DNA of 64,000 nt from Capitella teleta (Eukaryota > Annelida > Polychaeta > Capitellidae), in NCBI GenBank assembly GCA_000328365.1, contig KB309274.1:81896-145895 (forward strand), given 5' to 3'. Within the stretch, counting starts at the first letter, position 1; every line of letters begins with the position of its first letter. Below, piece after piece: positions 33,810 through 48,200 of the stretch. The position numbers and the translations under genes were made by a program. Under the pieces are notes generated by a model. The model was not told the origin of the DNA and did no database searches. It saw only the letters and a program-made list of their open reading frames with translations.

Positions 33810-34546
33810 AAGAGTCGGCCAGAAGTAGTCTTATCTACTCAATGTAAACGATTTCAATGCTTTGCAATAGCACTGCGCTTTTCCCAGAATGTGTTACAAA
33901 ACAATGAAAACAGGTCACTGCATAAGAACCACGCAAAGATAAGACATGAATACTTGGCGCCTGGTTAGTTTACCATTCCATGCTGCTATTGCTGTAATAT
34001 CTATTCCAAATTCATCGACATTGATGTTAATTTATCTCAATCAATCAGAGTGCACTCAACATTCAGCGATGTTTTCACTTTTGGCGGGAAACAGGGCCCC
34101 GGACCATGGATAGGCTTCATTGGACGCCTAAAATTTCAATAAGGCACGATTCTTTTGTTTGACAAAGCTGTTATTGTAATTATAGCACTAAAGTCTATTT
34201 CCTATAATAAAAACAAAGAAGAGAATTTGTATTGAAGCGCCATGCAACAGATGACTTTCCATAATGCCTGTTCAGCGACTCATCTGATTCAGCTCACACA
34301 CAAAAATCTCCCCGCGATCACGCACCAATCGCATGGTCTCGCATCTAAATGTTCCTCATTCAAAATTGAGTAATTGACTTTCTGTTCGATTTCTCTGCAT
34401 GAACGGGCGCAAGATAAGTTAGTCAATCCATACCAGGTAGTTATTTCCTTGAATAATTGGTAAATCATAGCAATTTTATTTTATTTATTATTTTTTTTTT
34501 TTTTTTTGAACATGTAGTACATGTAGATTACTTTTGGCTCACAATG
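33810..34546. mobile_element. Short TIR element, copy 2
   Basis: It is collinear with 12924-13601 in the same orientation. Shared blocks include AGAGTyGGCCArAAGwAGT at the left, CACTGCGCTTTTCC, TGTTACAAAACA, TTGAAGCGCCATGCAACA, CATACCAGGTAG and TTTTGGCyCAC at the right. Decayed ends and a T-run insertion suggest it is older or has no active parent here. Confidence 0.75.
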
Positions 34547-34802
34547 AATAAAAACATGTTTTGACTGTGTCACTGAGAGAACAGTACGTTACTAATTAAA
34601 GTTAGTGAATGAAGTAGATTTTTTATTCTTCAGATCTGTGTATAAAAATCGCACCTTTTACGGAAAGGATAATTCAATTTTTTGATCATATCCAAAATAC
34701 AACCCTGGACGCAGTGGCAAAGAGATGGAGTTACAGCAAATGAAATCCTTCGATCCCAGACGAAATTTGTTGCGATCAAACGTCAATTACATTAGTCTTG
34801 GT

Positions 34803-34834
34803 GCATATACTATACGCCTCCGTATAGTATATGC
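34803..34834. repeat. 14-bp-arm perfect palindrome
   Basis: GCATATACTATACG, a CCTC loop, then the exact reverse complement. Followed by a direct repeat of ATGCATTATGTAAA. Confidence 0.85.
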
Positions 34835-36150
34835 GGTGGAGATAGATGCATTATGTAAAATGCATTATGTAAACGCAGCACATTTGATTGGCCGTTGAAG
34901 CCGCCATGAATGATGGGTGCCAAGATTTAGATTTGGTGGTGGTGCAATACGAAATAATCACACAACTAACAGGAAGCACGTTCAGTTAATGCAGCGGAAC
35001 TCACAGTGCCCAATGCAGCGCTGATGGATCATGTTTAGGGCAACATTTCACCCCCACGAATGCTAATGACCGCTACCGGAAGTTGCCGTATTTTGGCGCC
35101 TCGTGTGTCTTTTTGCGGTATTTGCAAAATTAGTAGGTCTTGGGACGTTTTAGTTAATTGCTGTTCGTTCGCTGATGGCAGAAAATTGTAAATTTACTCA
35201 TAATTATGGGCTGATAATCGTTAATTCTTAGGTATTCCAAAATTGCATTGACAAACAATAATTAAATAATCAATTAATTTTCATAATAGCCAGCGATTAA
35301 TTTGAAACTTCCTGCGCGGTACATAATTATGTGAACTTAGAAGTACTTGGTGTTATCTTCCCGTTCACTATTTGATTGTCTCCTCGGCTGGTGATCCTAT
35401 TTCTGCTTAGGTCGCACAGATCAAATGTATAATTATGTTAAAAATCGTTTCATTTCACAATTATATAGGCCTACCAGTGGGGGGTTTTGTTGCTTTTTGT
35501 GTGTGTGGAGAGAAAAAAACTAAAATCATATAATTTTCAGAGACCCTCAAGAGCACAACTCCCAGCTTGGCGGATCGATCCTGTTCTATTCGGCCAAATA
35601 AAAACAGACAATGGAGGCGCAATCGTTCATAGGTATAATTAAGCACAATTATTGATAGAAGGAAAAAAAACGGGGGAAAAAAATGGCCCAATGCATGGAC
35701 CCAAACTGTAAAGTGACTAATAAGTAGCGCAAAATGGCAAATGTCAAAATAAGTTAAAATCACAGCGAAGACCCAAAAGTGCTATCAATCACCGAAAGAG
35801 TGATGACAGTAAATGGAAGGACCTTCACTCACTCCTAGCTTATTGGCAACAATTACTGCTTATTTTTACATCCATTTGAGTCGAGTTCTTCAGCGCTCAG
35901 AATTCTCCTGTGCGAGAGCCGAAGCGGCGACTGCAAACTGCCTCTTCAGCACGAGGCGAGAGGCGACAGGCCGAGAACATTCCATTAAACGTCAAATGGC
36001 CGAGCGATTGGTGGGAAAATCCGCGCACTGTTGCTCAACTTGTGCTGCAGTTGGGAATCGCATTTGAGGAAGTTTTTTTTTCTTTTTGGATAGCATACAG
36101 ATGGATTATAACTTATAAAGTTAATTTCTGTGAGAGATTAGATTGGAAGG
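34835..36150. other. Upstream region of SLC22 first exon 1a
   Basis: No supported exon. It is probably promoter and 5' UTR sequence near the right edge. Confidence 0.4.
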
Positions 36151-36277
36151 ATGGACGTGGATGAGGCCTTGAGTCGTCTTGGACGGTTTGGAAGATGGCA
36201 GGTGGTCACGTATTGCCTTGTTTGTTGCAGCGTCACTATCTCGGGATGTTGGCACATGCTCGCTATTGTCTTCATAG
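36151..36277 (+). CDS. SLC22 alternative first exon 1a
   Basis: 127 nt, MDVDEALSRLGRFGRWQVV..., ending TTC ATA G|gtaaga in phase 1. It covers the N-terminus and TM1, and lies over 9 kb upstream of the first common exon. Confidence 0.85.
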
Positions 36278-39200
36278 GTAAGAGGAACATTCATGCGTCG
36301 AGGGTAATAGCATGAAATTTACGGACGGGTACTTTTACATGTAATTATAATTTTTATCGGACCCTGGATTTCTGCATATATTATACATATATTATTAAAC
36401 TAAAGATTGCAATTGTTTTATTCAATAATTTTAACTGTTGTCCAGACATTAGATTAGATTTGAGTTAAGAAATTTGCGTCATGTTAATTAATATATTCTA
36501 CTTCTAGCTATATTGGTTAAAATTCAAAGAAGGAAAAATACACAGTTTTTCAATTAATATTCATTGAAATGAACTATTAATGGAAGTTAGAAATTTCATG
36601 TATGATTTAACAAATGATTGCAATTTATATATTATACACACCCGTACCCCCCCCCCCCCCCCCAAAAAAAAAAAACAAAACAAAACAAAAAAAAACATTC
36701 TGAACAATCTGAAGATATTATATCAAATTCCTCTTCTTCTCAAATATATAACAGCCAATCAGCCAATAGGCCATTTTGAGTATTGTCATTTGCGCGTCTG
36801 ACTTGTGTATTTGAGGCGTGAAATGATCGTCCGTGCTTGCTTACTAATATCCACGACGAATGTGATGGAATTGATTGCTCTCGCCATTTCCGGCGAAATA
36901 ATCACTCTTTCGTATTGACTAAGTTCAAAGCACGACGTTGGCCACTTTTGCGTTTCAGGCGCTTGTATAATGATTGTGGCATTGAGTACCACCGACATGT
37001 GCAACATATATATAGCTAAAACCACTGGTATATACAGTGCTGCATGCACCAGTGTATTTCATGTTCATCTCGGTTATTGTTCATCTCGAACTCTGCATTG
37101 TGTCAAATGGACATCTATTTCGATGGCTTAAATCCAAGGTATATATTAAGGGAATGAAAACAAAAACCCCGTGTTTATGTATATATAACTAAAAGAAAAA
37201 GTCTTCTACCCCTATACAGCCGTGTTCTTCTTATATCCAAAAGAAGATTGTAAGAATATTCAATCTTCATGTGGTTATTCGCCGTTTAATTAGTGACTGA
37301 GATATCTGGACATCTCAGACCTGAATTGAAGGTTATGTAGCTACTGCATAATCCATCTTCTATCGCTTCAAGCTGTAAACACGTTCGCGATTTAACCACA
37401 TGCAGATGTACCGGTGTTATGATTGCCAGGTCACAGGTCACAATTCAGTTTTTAGGTATTTATGTTTTTGGGTTATTTTATTTAGCATCGAACACTACAA
37501 AACATTAAAGGGAGGGAGAACTGGTTAAATATTGACTTTGAGTCGTTATTTGATGCACCAAAAATGATTCTTATGCCTGACCCACACAAGAATATCATCG
37601 CTAACGATTTCGCGGGCGATATATTGCTAACTAGGCGTGACGTCAGCAGCTGTGATGAAACACCGAGTTCCCCATCTGTTACAATGGGCCTCGTCATATC
37701 AGCGTGTCCTGCGACTAAACCCTTGGATATTTTTTTATTTTCTTTTCGGAAATAGATAGAATAATCATTTTGCCACCAGTCAGGCGCGAAAAAAAAATAT
37801 TTTTCGCTATTTTTCTTATTTTAACAAGCGATTTTCTAGGACACCTATCATGTTTCTCATCCTGAAACAGTAAAAAGGTCAGCCAGAGTGCACCACGCAT
37901 GCGCTTTCGTTTCGTAAACAACAAAGATGTCCTTTTATGGCGAAGATGCTCTGCTCTGATTGGCTGAAATCGATAGCTTCACGAAGGGAACGGAACCAAT
38001 CAGCCATCAGCCAAACCAAGCCATCAGCTGACGTTTGCCTCCTATACTTCGCAATGGAAGCCATTCTCCCATAGGCGCAATGCTAACCCCGATATTCGGA
38101 ATGCATTATTTCCTTACGCTTGCATCCAGGCATGATGTTATTGGTACGGAATGCTATCAATTGGTGCTATGAGTCAATAGAACATCACTTAAAATTTAGT
38201 TCCCCATCCCTTTAACAAACGTTTCAGAGTTTCAGGTTTTATTTTTATATATATATACCGTTTTATTCGTGAATATATATCTTCATATATTAGGAAACCA
38301 GAAGAAATATTGCATAGAGATAAACAGATACAATTAGGCCTAACGAGAAAGTAAAAAAAATGTAATTATAACAAAAATATACGATTCAAGTACAAAGTCG
38401 ATCACAAAGAAAAAAAACCCAATGTACATTTGCATGATGAAATAACACGCCTTATTCTTGAAAGTTAAAACCATTTAAACTATTTATTTGCCTGGCGAAC
38501 ATTAAAGGGCTAGCGTTACTATGATACATAATGAGGATCTACACAACAATACAAATAATAAATATTCCGTGTGAAAAAAAAAAAAAAAAAAAAAAAAGGT
38601 TTTGCAGTGAAAGGTGTGTAAAACTCGCTCCAAACATTATCGCGGAGGAGTTGCCATTTAGCGAGCACGTCATCGGTGGTACGATCTGCTTGCAAATCTC
38701 TATCTTTCCATGAATGAGGGAGCAACTTTGTTAGTTATGTTTATGTTCCGCGGGGTATTCAAGATAGCAAAGGGAATAACAAACCCTATATAAAAGCCTG
38801 CCATAATTTTACCGACTCATGAAGTCCGGCCCAATCCAGAATTACGTGTATCAGAAACTCACGATGTCGTTTACTTTACTGGATCTCGCTTTACTTAACC
38901 CAACATAGTGATCATTTATACCGTCGTTGCAGTAACATTTTTATCAAGACTGACATGTTTTTTGTTATATAGCTTTTTTTTTTCCACCTGTCTCCTGTAT
39001 AGATAACGCTAAAACTTTCGTTTCAAATAATTCTAGTGCTTGTGGGAATCCCCGTCATGAAAACCAGTTTTGGTAATAGCAAAATATATGCAATTTAGTC
39101 AGATGAGGAATACGGCTATTTAACGTTCTCTATAATGATATCGATGCATGTCTCTCACATATCGCCGAAATCAGCCAAATGATTCATTGCTATAATTATT

Positions 39201-42200
39201 GCGAATTTTCTTAAAATTTAATGGAAATTCTTATAGTTGTAGGAGGAGATTATGATACTATTATATTGCATCTTACCATTTAATATTCAATGACGCCATA
39301 GATCAATCAAACATTGTATCTGGTTGTGAGTAGAGAGATCCTTCAATAATATAGGATCCCTAGCTCTGAGAAGTACGTATTTATACTTATACCCGGAATC
39401 ATGGTTTTGGATGATTCCCCCCCCCCCTCCCAAATTCAATGTCAATTCTGAGCGATCTTGCGATCTCGCCAAATACACCTACGGGTGTCGGCATTATATG
39501 TATTCTGTTTGTGATGCTATCTCTTGAAAATAAAACAAATAAACAAACCAATCTCGTGACCCCAATCGAAACTCCAGGATTCTGAGTCACACTCTTTTAT
39601 GACTAAGCGACTGACATGGACATTGCAACACTATTAGAGCATTTACATTACCCCGAATCGCTAATAGAGCTAAATTTCCAAAATCGAGATGACTGCTCCG
39701 CCCTATAAATCCTGTCCAGTACTCGAGAATCTTGGATTCACTTCTCGTTCCATGTACCATAGCTCTATTGTTTTTATAGTTAAAATATATATCAACAATA
39801 GAAACTCGTGCATTTTGTCTTGGTCTTCCACGAGGTCAAACTCTTAACATACTATGAGCACTTTGATGTTGGACAATATTTCAATAGATTAAAGTTCTTG
39901 TATAAATAATTAGATTCAGCAATATATTTTGATTATACACAATATTCCCATGACAATCGATGGTATATTACAGTCTTGGTGATTTCGTCCGAGTTGCATA
40001 ACGTTTGTACACGTATTCGTGTTCGTCTCAAGAGTTATGACCTCTCTTGAGATAAATCGGCATTAATTATTGTCGACGAAATTGGAATAAAAATTATAAG
40101 AATAGCAGCACAGAACCATACCAAGTATTTATCTATTTTATCTTTGCATGATTTTCACACTGTGGTATGCTTTGTAACACTTTGTCACAGCAAAGCGCAG
40201 TGACATAGAAAAGCATTGAAACCAATAACTTGCAATGGACAGACTTAATTTATGTGGCCCACTCTTTATACTCTTTATACTTTGGGGTCGGCAAAGATGG
40301 ACGTTGACGAAGCTTTGACTGCTTTGAGGAGATACGGGAAATGGCAGATGCTGCTGTATATGTGGCTCCGTGTTCGGCCCACACATGTGTTCATTATTAA
40401 GAAGAAGCGGAGCAAAACCCACCGATCCTTGCTCTCATTCTCAAACGTGCTATTTTCCTAACATATTTTTTCTCTTAGGTTTTTTTTTTCACTATAATAT
40501 TCAAAGCAATTCATTATTTTTCTTGCACTTCATTCAACCTGCAGATGCACCCGTTTTTGATGTTCCCATTTTAAATTCATATTTTTGTATTCCATCATTC
40601 TTATATTGAGTTTTGCATAGGCTTCGCCTGTCCTGCGATGCGATTGCATGCATCATTTCCATACGTGATACGTGATGGGGTTTTACGGCTCCACACAAAC
40701 CAATCGGATGATACGGGCGCCAGAACAGAAGGCCCGGGACCGGGGTTTCTCCCTACTCTTATCGATAAATCACAAGGGTTCTTTATCCTGCACACCGCCA
40801 TAGACAGTAGTACACAGCGCCCGGCCTTGTTACACAGTTGGGCAGCACTGCACCGAAGTAACCGAAGAATTACAATTATAACGAATTACAGTTATAATTC
40901 ACAATCCTAACTCCCGTGGTCTGATCGGGTCTCGAACCCGGGACCTCGACCCTCACGGTCGGCATAGGATTGCAGTCAGCCGGTTTAACCCAGTGAGCTA
41001 TGCCCCTGTGTCATTCCCATACCACACATGAAGTTTAAATATGGAATATATATATATATAAAAAGTATAAATACCGGGTACAATAAATAAAATATAGGTT
41101 TTATTTTACCATAAATATGTTAAGACGAGGAACTTTCAAACAGTTCTAGTTTATATTGCATACTCATAAAAAGGTAGATCTATGCATGCATGAGCAGCAT
41201 TCTGTTAATATTGATCAGAGATAGGTACTAAAAGGTAGTGTTGTTTATTCGTGGTATTTCGTACTCAACAAGACTGTTGGAGATAACGTTTTGGCAATAA
41301 CACTTGGCGATTGGGGTCGGCAAATATGGACGTTGACGAAGCTTTGACTGCTTTGGGGAGGTACGGGAAATGGCAGATGCTGCTGTATGTGGCTCTGTGT
41401 TCGGCAGCTGGTGGCCCCGCCTGCTGGCAAATGATGTCCATCGTGTTCATTGGTGAGTTGAAAGTTCAATGTCAGCGTAATGAGATTTCAACATCGATCG
41501 TTATAAACTGGTGTATTTAGAAATGAGTGGACAAGGAATATATATTAATGTTGAATAACCTCAAGTCGATTATTTTACCCCACTTCAAGGAATTCGTATT
41601 TTAGATATACACGTACGTACATCGCATTGGTTTGATTTTGGGGCTTAAGATTATGGCGCTAAATTATTTGAAACAATTTCCAGTTACATAACTGCAGTGA
41701 AAGAAATAATAAAATGGATCAACATTTCTGGGTCAGCGTTCCAGCAGTCGGTTGATTTATTCATCGTAGATGTCATCTGTTGAATAACAAAATGTCTCTG
41801 ACACATTATGGAACATCTTCTAATAGCAGAATACTTTTCCCTTGTGAATATATTTCTACGTCCTTCCATGTGACTTCCCAATCCAAAGAACAGTACCATC
41901 TCCTTATCTCAATTAACATGTATCTGGTGGGCGTATGCACTGTACGTACTAGTTTCTTACCGCACAACAGCTATCGGCAATACTGGACACGCTGAGCTGT
42001 GCTAATATCTCACACGCAAAGCGGATTACAATTATCTTAACTTTCAAAAGAGATATCTAGTAATCGGGGTCAGTAATAATATTGGAATTCAATTTTATAT
42101 CTCGCCATGGAAGTCGACGAAGCGCTTACGAAATTAGGCAACTTTGGAAGATGGCACGTCATCCAATACTGCGTAATCTGTGTCAGTGTCAATTTAGCGG

Positions 42201-45200
42201 GATGTTGGCAAATGATGTGTATTGTCTTTGAAGGTGAGTAATGTGCTCCAACAACTAAAAGTTATCGACTTTACACGAATAACATCGACACAAGATGTTG
42301 AAATTTGGCCTAAAAATACGACAGTAGGTTTCATAATACACAGTGAACAATTACATAACCACTGGTGTACGTGTGAATATAAAAGGGTACGTACATAGTA
42401 CCACGTACATATTATAATGTATACCAACTACTTTGAGATACCTTAGTATCTCAAATAAGGTGATATGTGTTCCTGGTCACAGCAGGACCGTAACCAGGCT
42501 GAGGCAGACTGTAATTTTGAAGAAAAAAAAAATTAATAAATACATAAATAATATTAAAATAACAAATAAACATAAATAAAAAGAACATGTAAAAAATAGC
42601 ATAGAAGGGAAATAAAAGGCAAGAACTCGAAGGGCTTGTACGTGCATCGCCCTCAAACATCGCCAAATAGACTTAAGTCTGCACTGTTATACAGGGATTA
42701 TTTACATGTGTACATGCAGGGCCATATTCATTACACCCGCGTACAAGCACATACAAAATCCTCCTTATCTACGCCAATAGTTTGAACGTTTGTTTTTCAT
42801 GGTGTAGCGCTGAATTCTGACATTGGTTATAATTATGAGGTTCAAGGTCTCGTCGCGTTTTGAATGAAAATTGACAATCGATTATTATTCTTGTTATGAA
42901 TAAGGCTTTAGTAGACTAAATAGTCCATAATTACTGCAATGAATGTAAGGGGATGGGGTCGATAGGCCCAATGTTCACAAGGCCGAAAGTTCACACAAGT
43001 ACGAATTTCTCACAGACACAATGTAAAAACATGCACGACGCTATAACCACAACCGTAAGTTCCTAACCATAACCATAATCCTAGTTTATTCGGCCTTGTA
43101 AAATCGGACTTGTGAGCATTCGGACTTGTAAGCCGATTCCACCCTAACCTACAGCTATCTCAAACCGTAACTCTAACTAAGCTACACAACACTTATGAAT
43201 TCGGACTTGTGATATAATAGTATAATTCATCTTGGCTTGTGAGCATTCGGCTTAAGGAGCCGTTCCCCTAAACATGATAGGTACATGAATACTGAGATTG
43301 AAGTGCATTGTGTAAACATTGTACCAGTAATAGATTCGATCAGTCATATAACGTACAATGGTGGGTCTACTATGGTAATGCGTACGCTATAGAATTCAGG
43401 GTGTTGCTGAATTAATTCACAAACAAAAGAAATTGTGGTCATGTGGGATCAATGAAATTCAATCATAAGACAGAAATGGCAGAAACTCTATATATACTAG
43501 TACTAGAATCACAATTAATTCTCCGATTTCCTCTGATAAAAAACTTTCCATAATTTCGACTTAGTAATAAAAAATAGCTAGTAATAAATCCGAAGATGTT
43601 CCAGTTGATACATATACATACATGTATTCGAAATTTTTGCACACCTGGTGACGTTAAAATTATGGTCGGCGTTATATATATATACCAGTCTGTACACTCT
43701 GGCGTACGTACAGGCCCTCTTCTGATCTTCAGGCTTAAATAGCCTCTAACAAACAGCTCCCTTTATTTATTTTATTTTAATTTGATGCATTTTATGGTAG
43801 CCGGAGTGGATTGTGTTCGGGGTGATTCTTGAGATGACGGTTAAGTCTTCTTTTTAAAGTTGATATAGATGGGGACGTGAGACACAATTTATCTTGTTTG
43901 GTTCTAATTTGCGGTTCATGTGTATTCACAGTATATATGATCATGCCATTGTGTCGAATAGGTCAGTTCCTAAATGCCCATATGCATAGGTTGAAATTAT
44001 AGACTTATAAAGGAGTAACTAGAATGCTTATAGGGTTCACGTGATCGGTCAGAATTGAAGCTAGATTTAAGGAGAATATTCTGTTGAATTTCGAGGCGTC
44101 ACCATTAGAACAACTCAATGAAAACTCGACATGCTGGTGCGCCTTGATAGTAGCCTCAGATCCCCATAGTAATCCTAGTAATTATATGCTCGAAATATAG
44201 TGCCATTTCAAAGTGTGCAAAAAAAAAAAAAAAAAAAATTTCTTCTATAACTTTCTAGTGTACATGATTGCATATGAGGATATACCATGATGCATGTACT
44301 AAATGTATAGTTGACACACGTTTATAAAGTGTATAAAAAGACTTATTGCACCACATATATATAATCAGTACGTGCAGAGTTCCATAATCCATTACCCAAG
44401 AATAGCTCTTTTTTTCCTAGAATCGTGTAATTATATATGTAGCATTTAAATATCATGTAAAATGCATTTAAATATCATGCAAAATGCATTTAAATATCAT
44501 GCAAAATGCATTTAAATATCATGCAAAATGCATTTAAATATCATGCAAATGCATGCACTGACAAATCACGATGAGCAACATTCACGAACAACATTTTTGT
44601 TGTATTCATGGCATCCTGATTACTGGATCACTCGCTACTTGTCTCGTTTGTTTTCAAAGTCTGTCTACGACCCTGACCAGTGATCCTGCAAATTATTTAT
44701 CTAGCTTAAATTTCCGCCAAATTTCATACACTGCGCTTCTAATTTTATGCCACGAACTTACCAAACCATCCGATTCAACACATTATCACATGAAGGGGAG
44801 TCTCAGATGCTTCAAATGGAACATCGATTTCTGGTTTGAAGTGATCAATTTGATGCTGTTCATATTTGATGAATTGAATCAGAGTGGCGTGGCAGAATAG
44901 TCGATCCTACTTGCTCCCCGACCACATGTGTGGATCCAGGGGGATATTGCGCCAAATTGTATCTCGCGGTCATTTATTTCTCTTGATTCAAAAGCTCTTG
45001 CTCGACAAATTATTCCTAGCACTCAGCAACCTGGCAGTTCTTCTTGAAACAAATTTCCTCTATGATAAAATTGATAATCATCCTCTTTTAGTCCATTAAA
45101 TTGACTTTCTGCTCCGATTATATATGAGCATACTTCCAATACTAAAACGCTAACTTCCTCATCGTACACAATTTACTTTATTTAACCAATCATGTAAATG

Positions 45201-48200
45201 TTAACAAGAGATGAAATCTCCAATCAATCATGCAACAATTCACGAATGACACGTACCATGCCACCTAATCCCACACAACCCTACCTTTACCAAATGAAGC
45301 TACGGAATGCCACCCCAATCAAGCAAATAAATTCGTGTGGCAGCGCCCAGCTATTGTCAACGCTACACTTTCGCTGAAATTAATGAATATTATTATACAG
45401 GGCATACTTCAATATCATGAAGCACCCAGGTGTAGCAAGATATACGTCAGCATTCTTGGGGTAACATATGGTTTACCAAGAGGTGTGAGAGTAATTGATA
45501 GACTTGTCTTATCCTATTTGATCTAATCTAGGTGGAGAGCCAGATCACCACTGTGCCCTGGAGGAGGGTCAGTGGAAGAATGAGACGATCCCGCTCGAGA
45601 AGCAGAAGAATGGCGACTACGCTTACTCTAAATGCTGGAAATACTCAAACTTCAGCCTTGGAAATGAAACAATCAAGTGTGACCAAGGATGGTATTACGC
45701 GCCGGAGTATAAAGAAACTATAATCACAGAGGTAAAAGCCATTGAAAATTTGTATAATAATATTTTTAAACTATACTCTCATCGGCAGTGGAACCTGGTT
45801 TGTGACAAGAACTATTTGATGGAAACTTCGCAGTCTGTTTTCTCTGTGGGAGTCATGTGCGGAGCTGTAGTTTTCACTGCTCTGGCTGACCGATTTGGAC
45901 GCAAGAAGGTGCACCTGGGGTGCCAGTACAGCATGCTTGTCATTGGGCTAATCATCGCGTTTGCCCCGAATTACATTACTTTTGTCATTCTGAGATTCCT
46001 ACAAGGAGCTGTTCGAGAGGTGAGTTTGTAAGTTGAAACTTCGATTTGCTAAAAACTATTTTGTAGGGAGCAGGATTAGTAGGAATCGTGATGGCCTGTG
46101 AGTTATTCCCTGCCTCTCAGCGGACGTTTGCAGGTACTGCATTAGAGTTGTTCTGGGCTGGAGCCTACATGGCACTGGCGCTTATGGCGTATCTCATCAC
46201 TCACTGGCGACATCTTCAACTAGTCATCACCCTCATTCCGATCTGGACAGTCTCTTTGATATGGTCAGTCGACAAATCAATTAACCTATCAACCAAAGTA
46301 TTATTACAGGTTCCTTCCCGAGAGCATCCCGTGGCTAGTAGCCAATGGCCGCTCTGATGAGGCTGAGAAGATACTACAGAACGCCGCTAAATTCAACGGG
46401 ATTTCTATGCCTGACCGCATCCTGCATCCACACGAGAATGGTCAAGTTCCAAATGATCCTGGCTCTGAAGTCGATGACTCGTCCGAAACCAGCAAAATGT
46501 TGGAGGCCACAGGAAAGGCCAGAGCAGTCGACAAAGAGAGCCCAACAGAAAAGTCCCCAGAGGTTTTAAGATACACTTGTTTGGATATCGCCAAATCAAA
46601 AACGATGGTCTTAAACACGTCCATAATGTGCTGTTTGTGGTTAGTTTGAAATTCTGTTCTTTGTCCACTTTGTAATTTTTGTTGTTTTTTGTAGGTTTGC
46701 TAGTGGGCTGATATATTTCGGTCTTTCCCTTAATACTTCTCAGCTGGTGGGGAATAAATACGTGAATTTCTTTCTTAGTGGTTTTGTGGAAGCTCCAGCA
46801 TACACACTGACTGTCTTTGTTCTTCAAAGGTGAGATCAAATTATACGCCCATCAAATCGAATGCAATTATATCACAACAAAACGTTCAATGAAAACCCAC
46901 TGGAGAATCAACAAATATAAACACATTCATCTCGTGTTTATCGATGGTTCTATTTTTACAGATTCGGAAGACGTTATCCCCTATTCATCTTCCATCTCAT
47001 AGCGAGTGTGGTCCTTATGGCAGTTGTTTGGATTCCTGAACAAACAGGTAAACAAATCCAACAAAGAAACAACATTTCCAACTTTCTTCTACCGGAGTAG
47101 CCAGCGGACAATCTTTAGTCCCACTTATCGTTACTCTGACCATGGTCGGTAAATTTGCCATGACAGCAGCGTTTGGTACCGTTGTTCTGTATGCACCAGA
47201 ACTATACCCAACAAATCTCAGGTAATTCCGAAATGATATAAGAGAGCATTATATAATTATCTTGTTTGATCTCTCAACAGAAATCTTGGTTTTGGAATGG
47301 CGTCGGTGTGGGGTAGAATTGGCGGTACCATCGCCCCTTTCTCCAGCTTCATTGTAAGTACCATCTTTGGTTACTCTCAGCATCGCTATATTAGGCACAC
47401 AATTACATCCCAATAACATACAGTGTCAGTATCATACAAGCAACATCAAGCACCTTGTAGATTCGTATCTTAGCCTAATTGTATACACATTCAATTCGAT
47501 GCAATGCCTACTTACACACAAGGAGTACACAATACTACACATTAGAAGATAGTGAATTGAGAATCAGAAAACGAAGCATTGCTGACGTCAAGAGAGAGTG
47601 ATGGGGTTTTACGGCTCCACCCAATCCGATCGGATGATACGGGCGCCAGAACAAAAGGCCCGGGACCGGGGTTTCCCCCTACTCTTATCGATAAATCCCA
47701 AGGGTTCTTTATCCTGCATACCACCATAGACAGTAGTACACAGCGCCCGGCCTTGTTACGCAGTTGGACAGCACTGCAGAGTCACCGAAGAATTACAATT
47801 ACAACGAATTACAATTATAATTCACAATCATTTTACGGCTATCAGTTTTTTGATTTGTCGATCAGAGGGTTGCAACCATTGTATGTTGCATGGAAAAAAT
47901 CAATTAGGCGTGTCTTCAGGCTGCACCCTCGAACGAGATCCCGTTATGTTGACCGCCTGCTAGGTCAACCTGATTTGAGAATTGATTTGATGCATCGTTT
48001 TGCCAAGTTCTGGACCAACTGTAATAATAGCACCAATAGCCTGATTAGCACATGTGTGAAATTATCCCCCAATGGGTTTTCTTCTGTTGACTGTAATGTG
48101 CGACAAGTGATGTCATATTGCAGATTTGATAATGACTCTATGAATGTTCACCTTGAGCAGGGTAGCTTAGCGACTGTTGTGCGCCAAACGTGGACAGCTA

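Noticed and set aside
40638-40910. Protein frames containing [20 protein letters not shown] in three places on the plus strand
   Set aside because: They are antisense readings of the SINE body. Similarity between them reflects the repeat, not a protein family.
40921-41006. tRNA genes on the minus strand at 40921-41006, 48465-48556 and 52190-52292
   Set aside because: The A and B boxes are good, but each is the head of a dispersed element with target duplications and a shared 240-bp body, so they are SINE heads, not tRNA genes.
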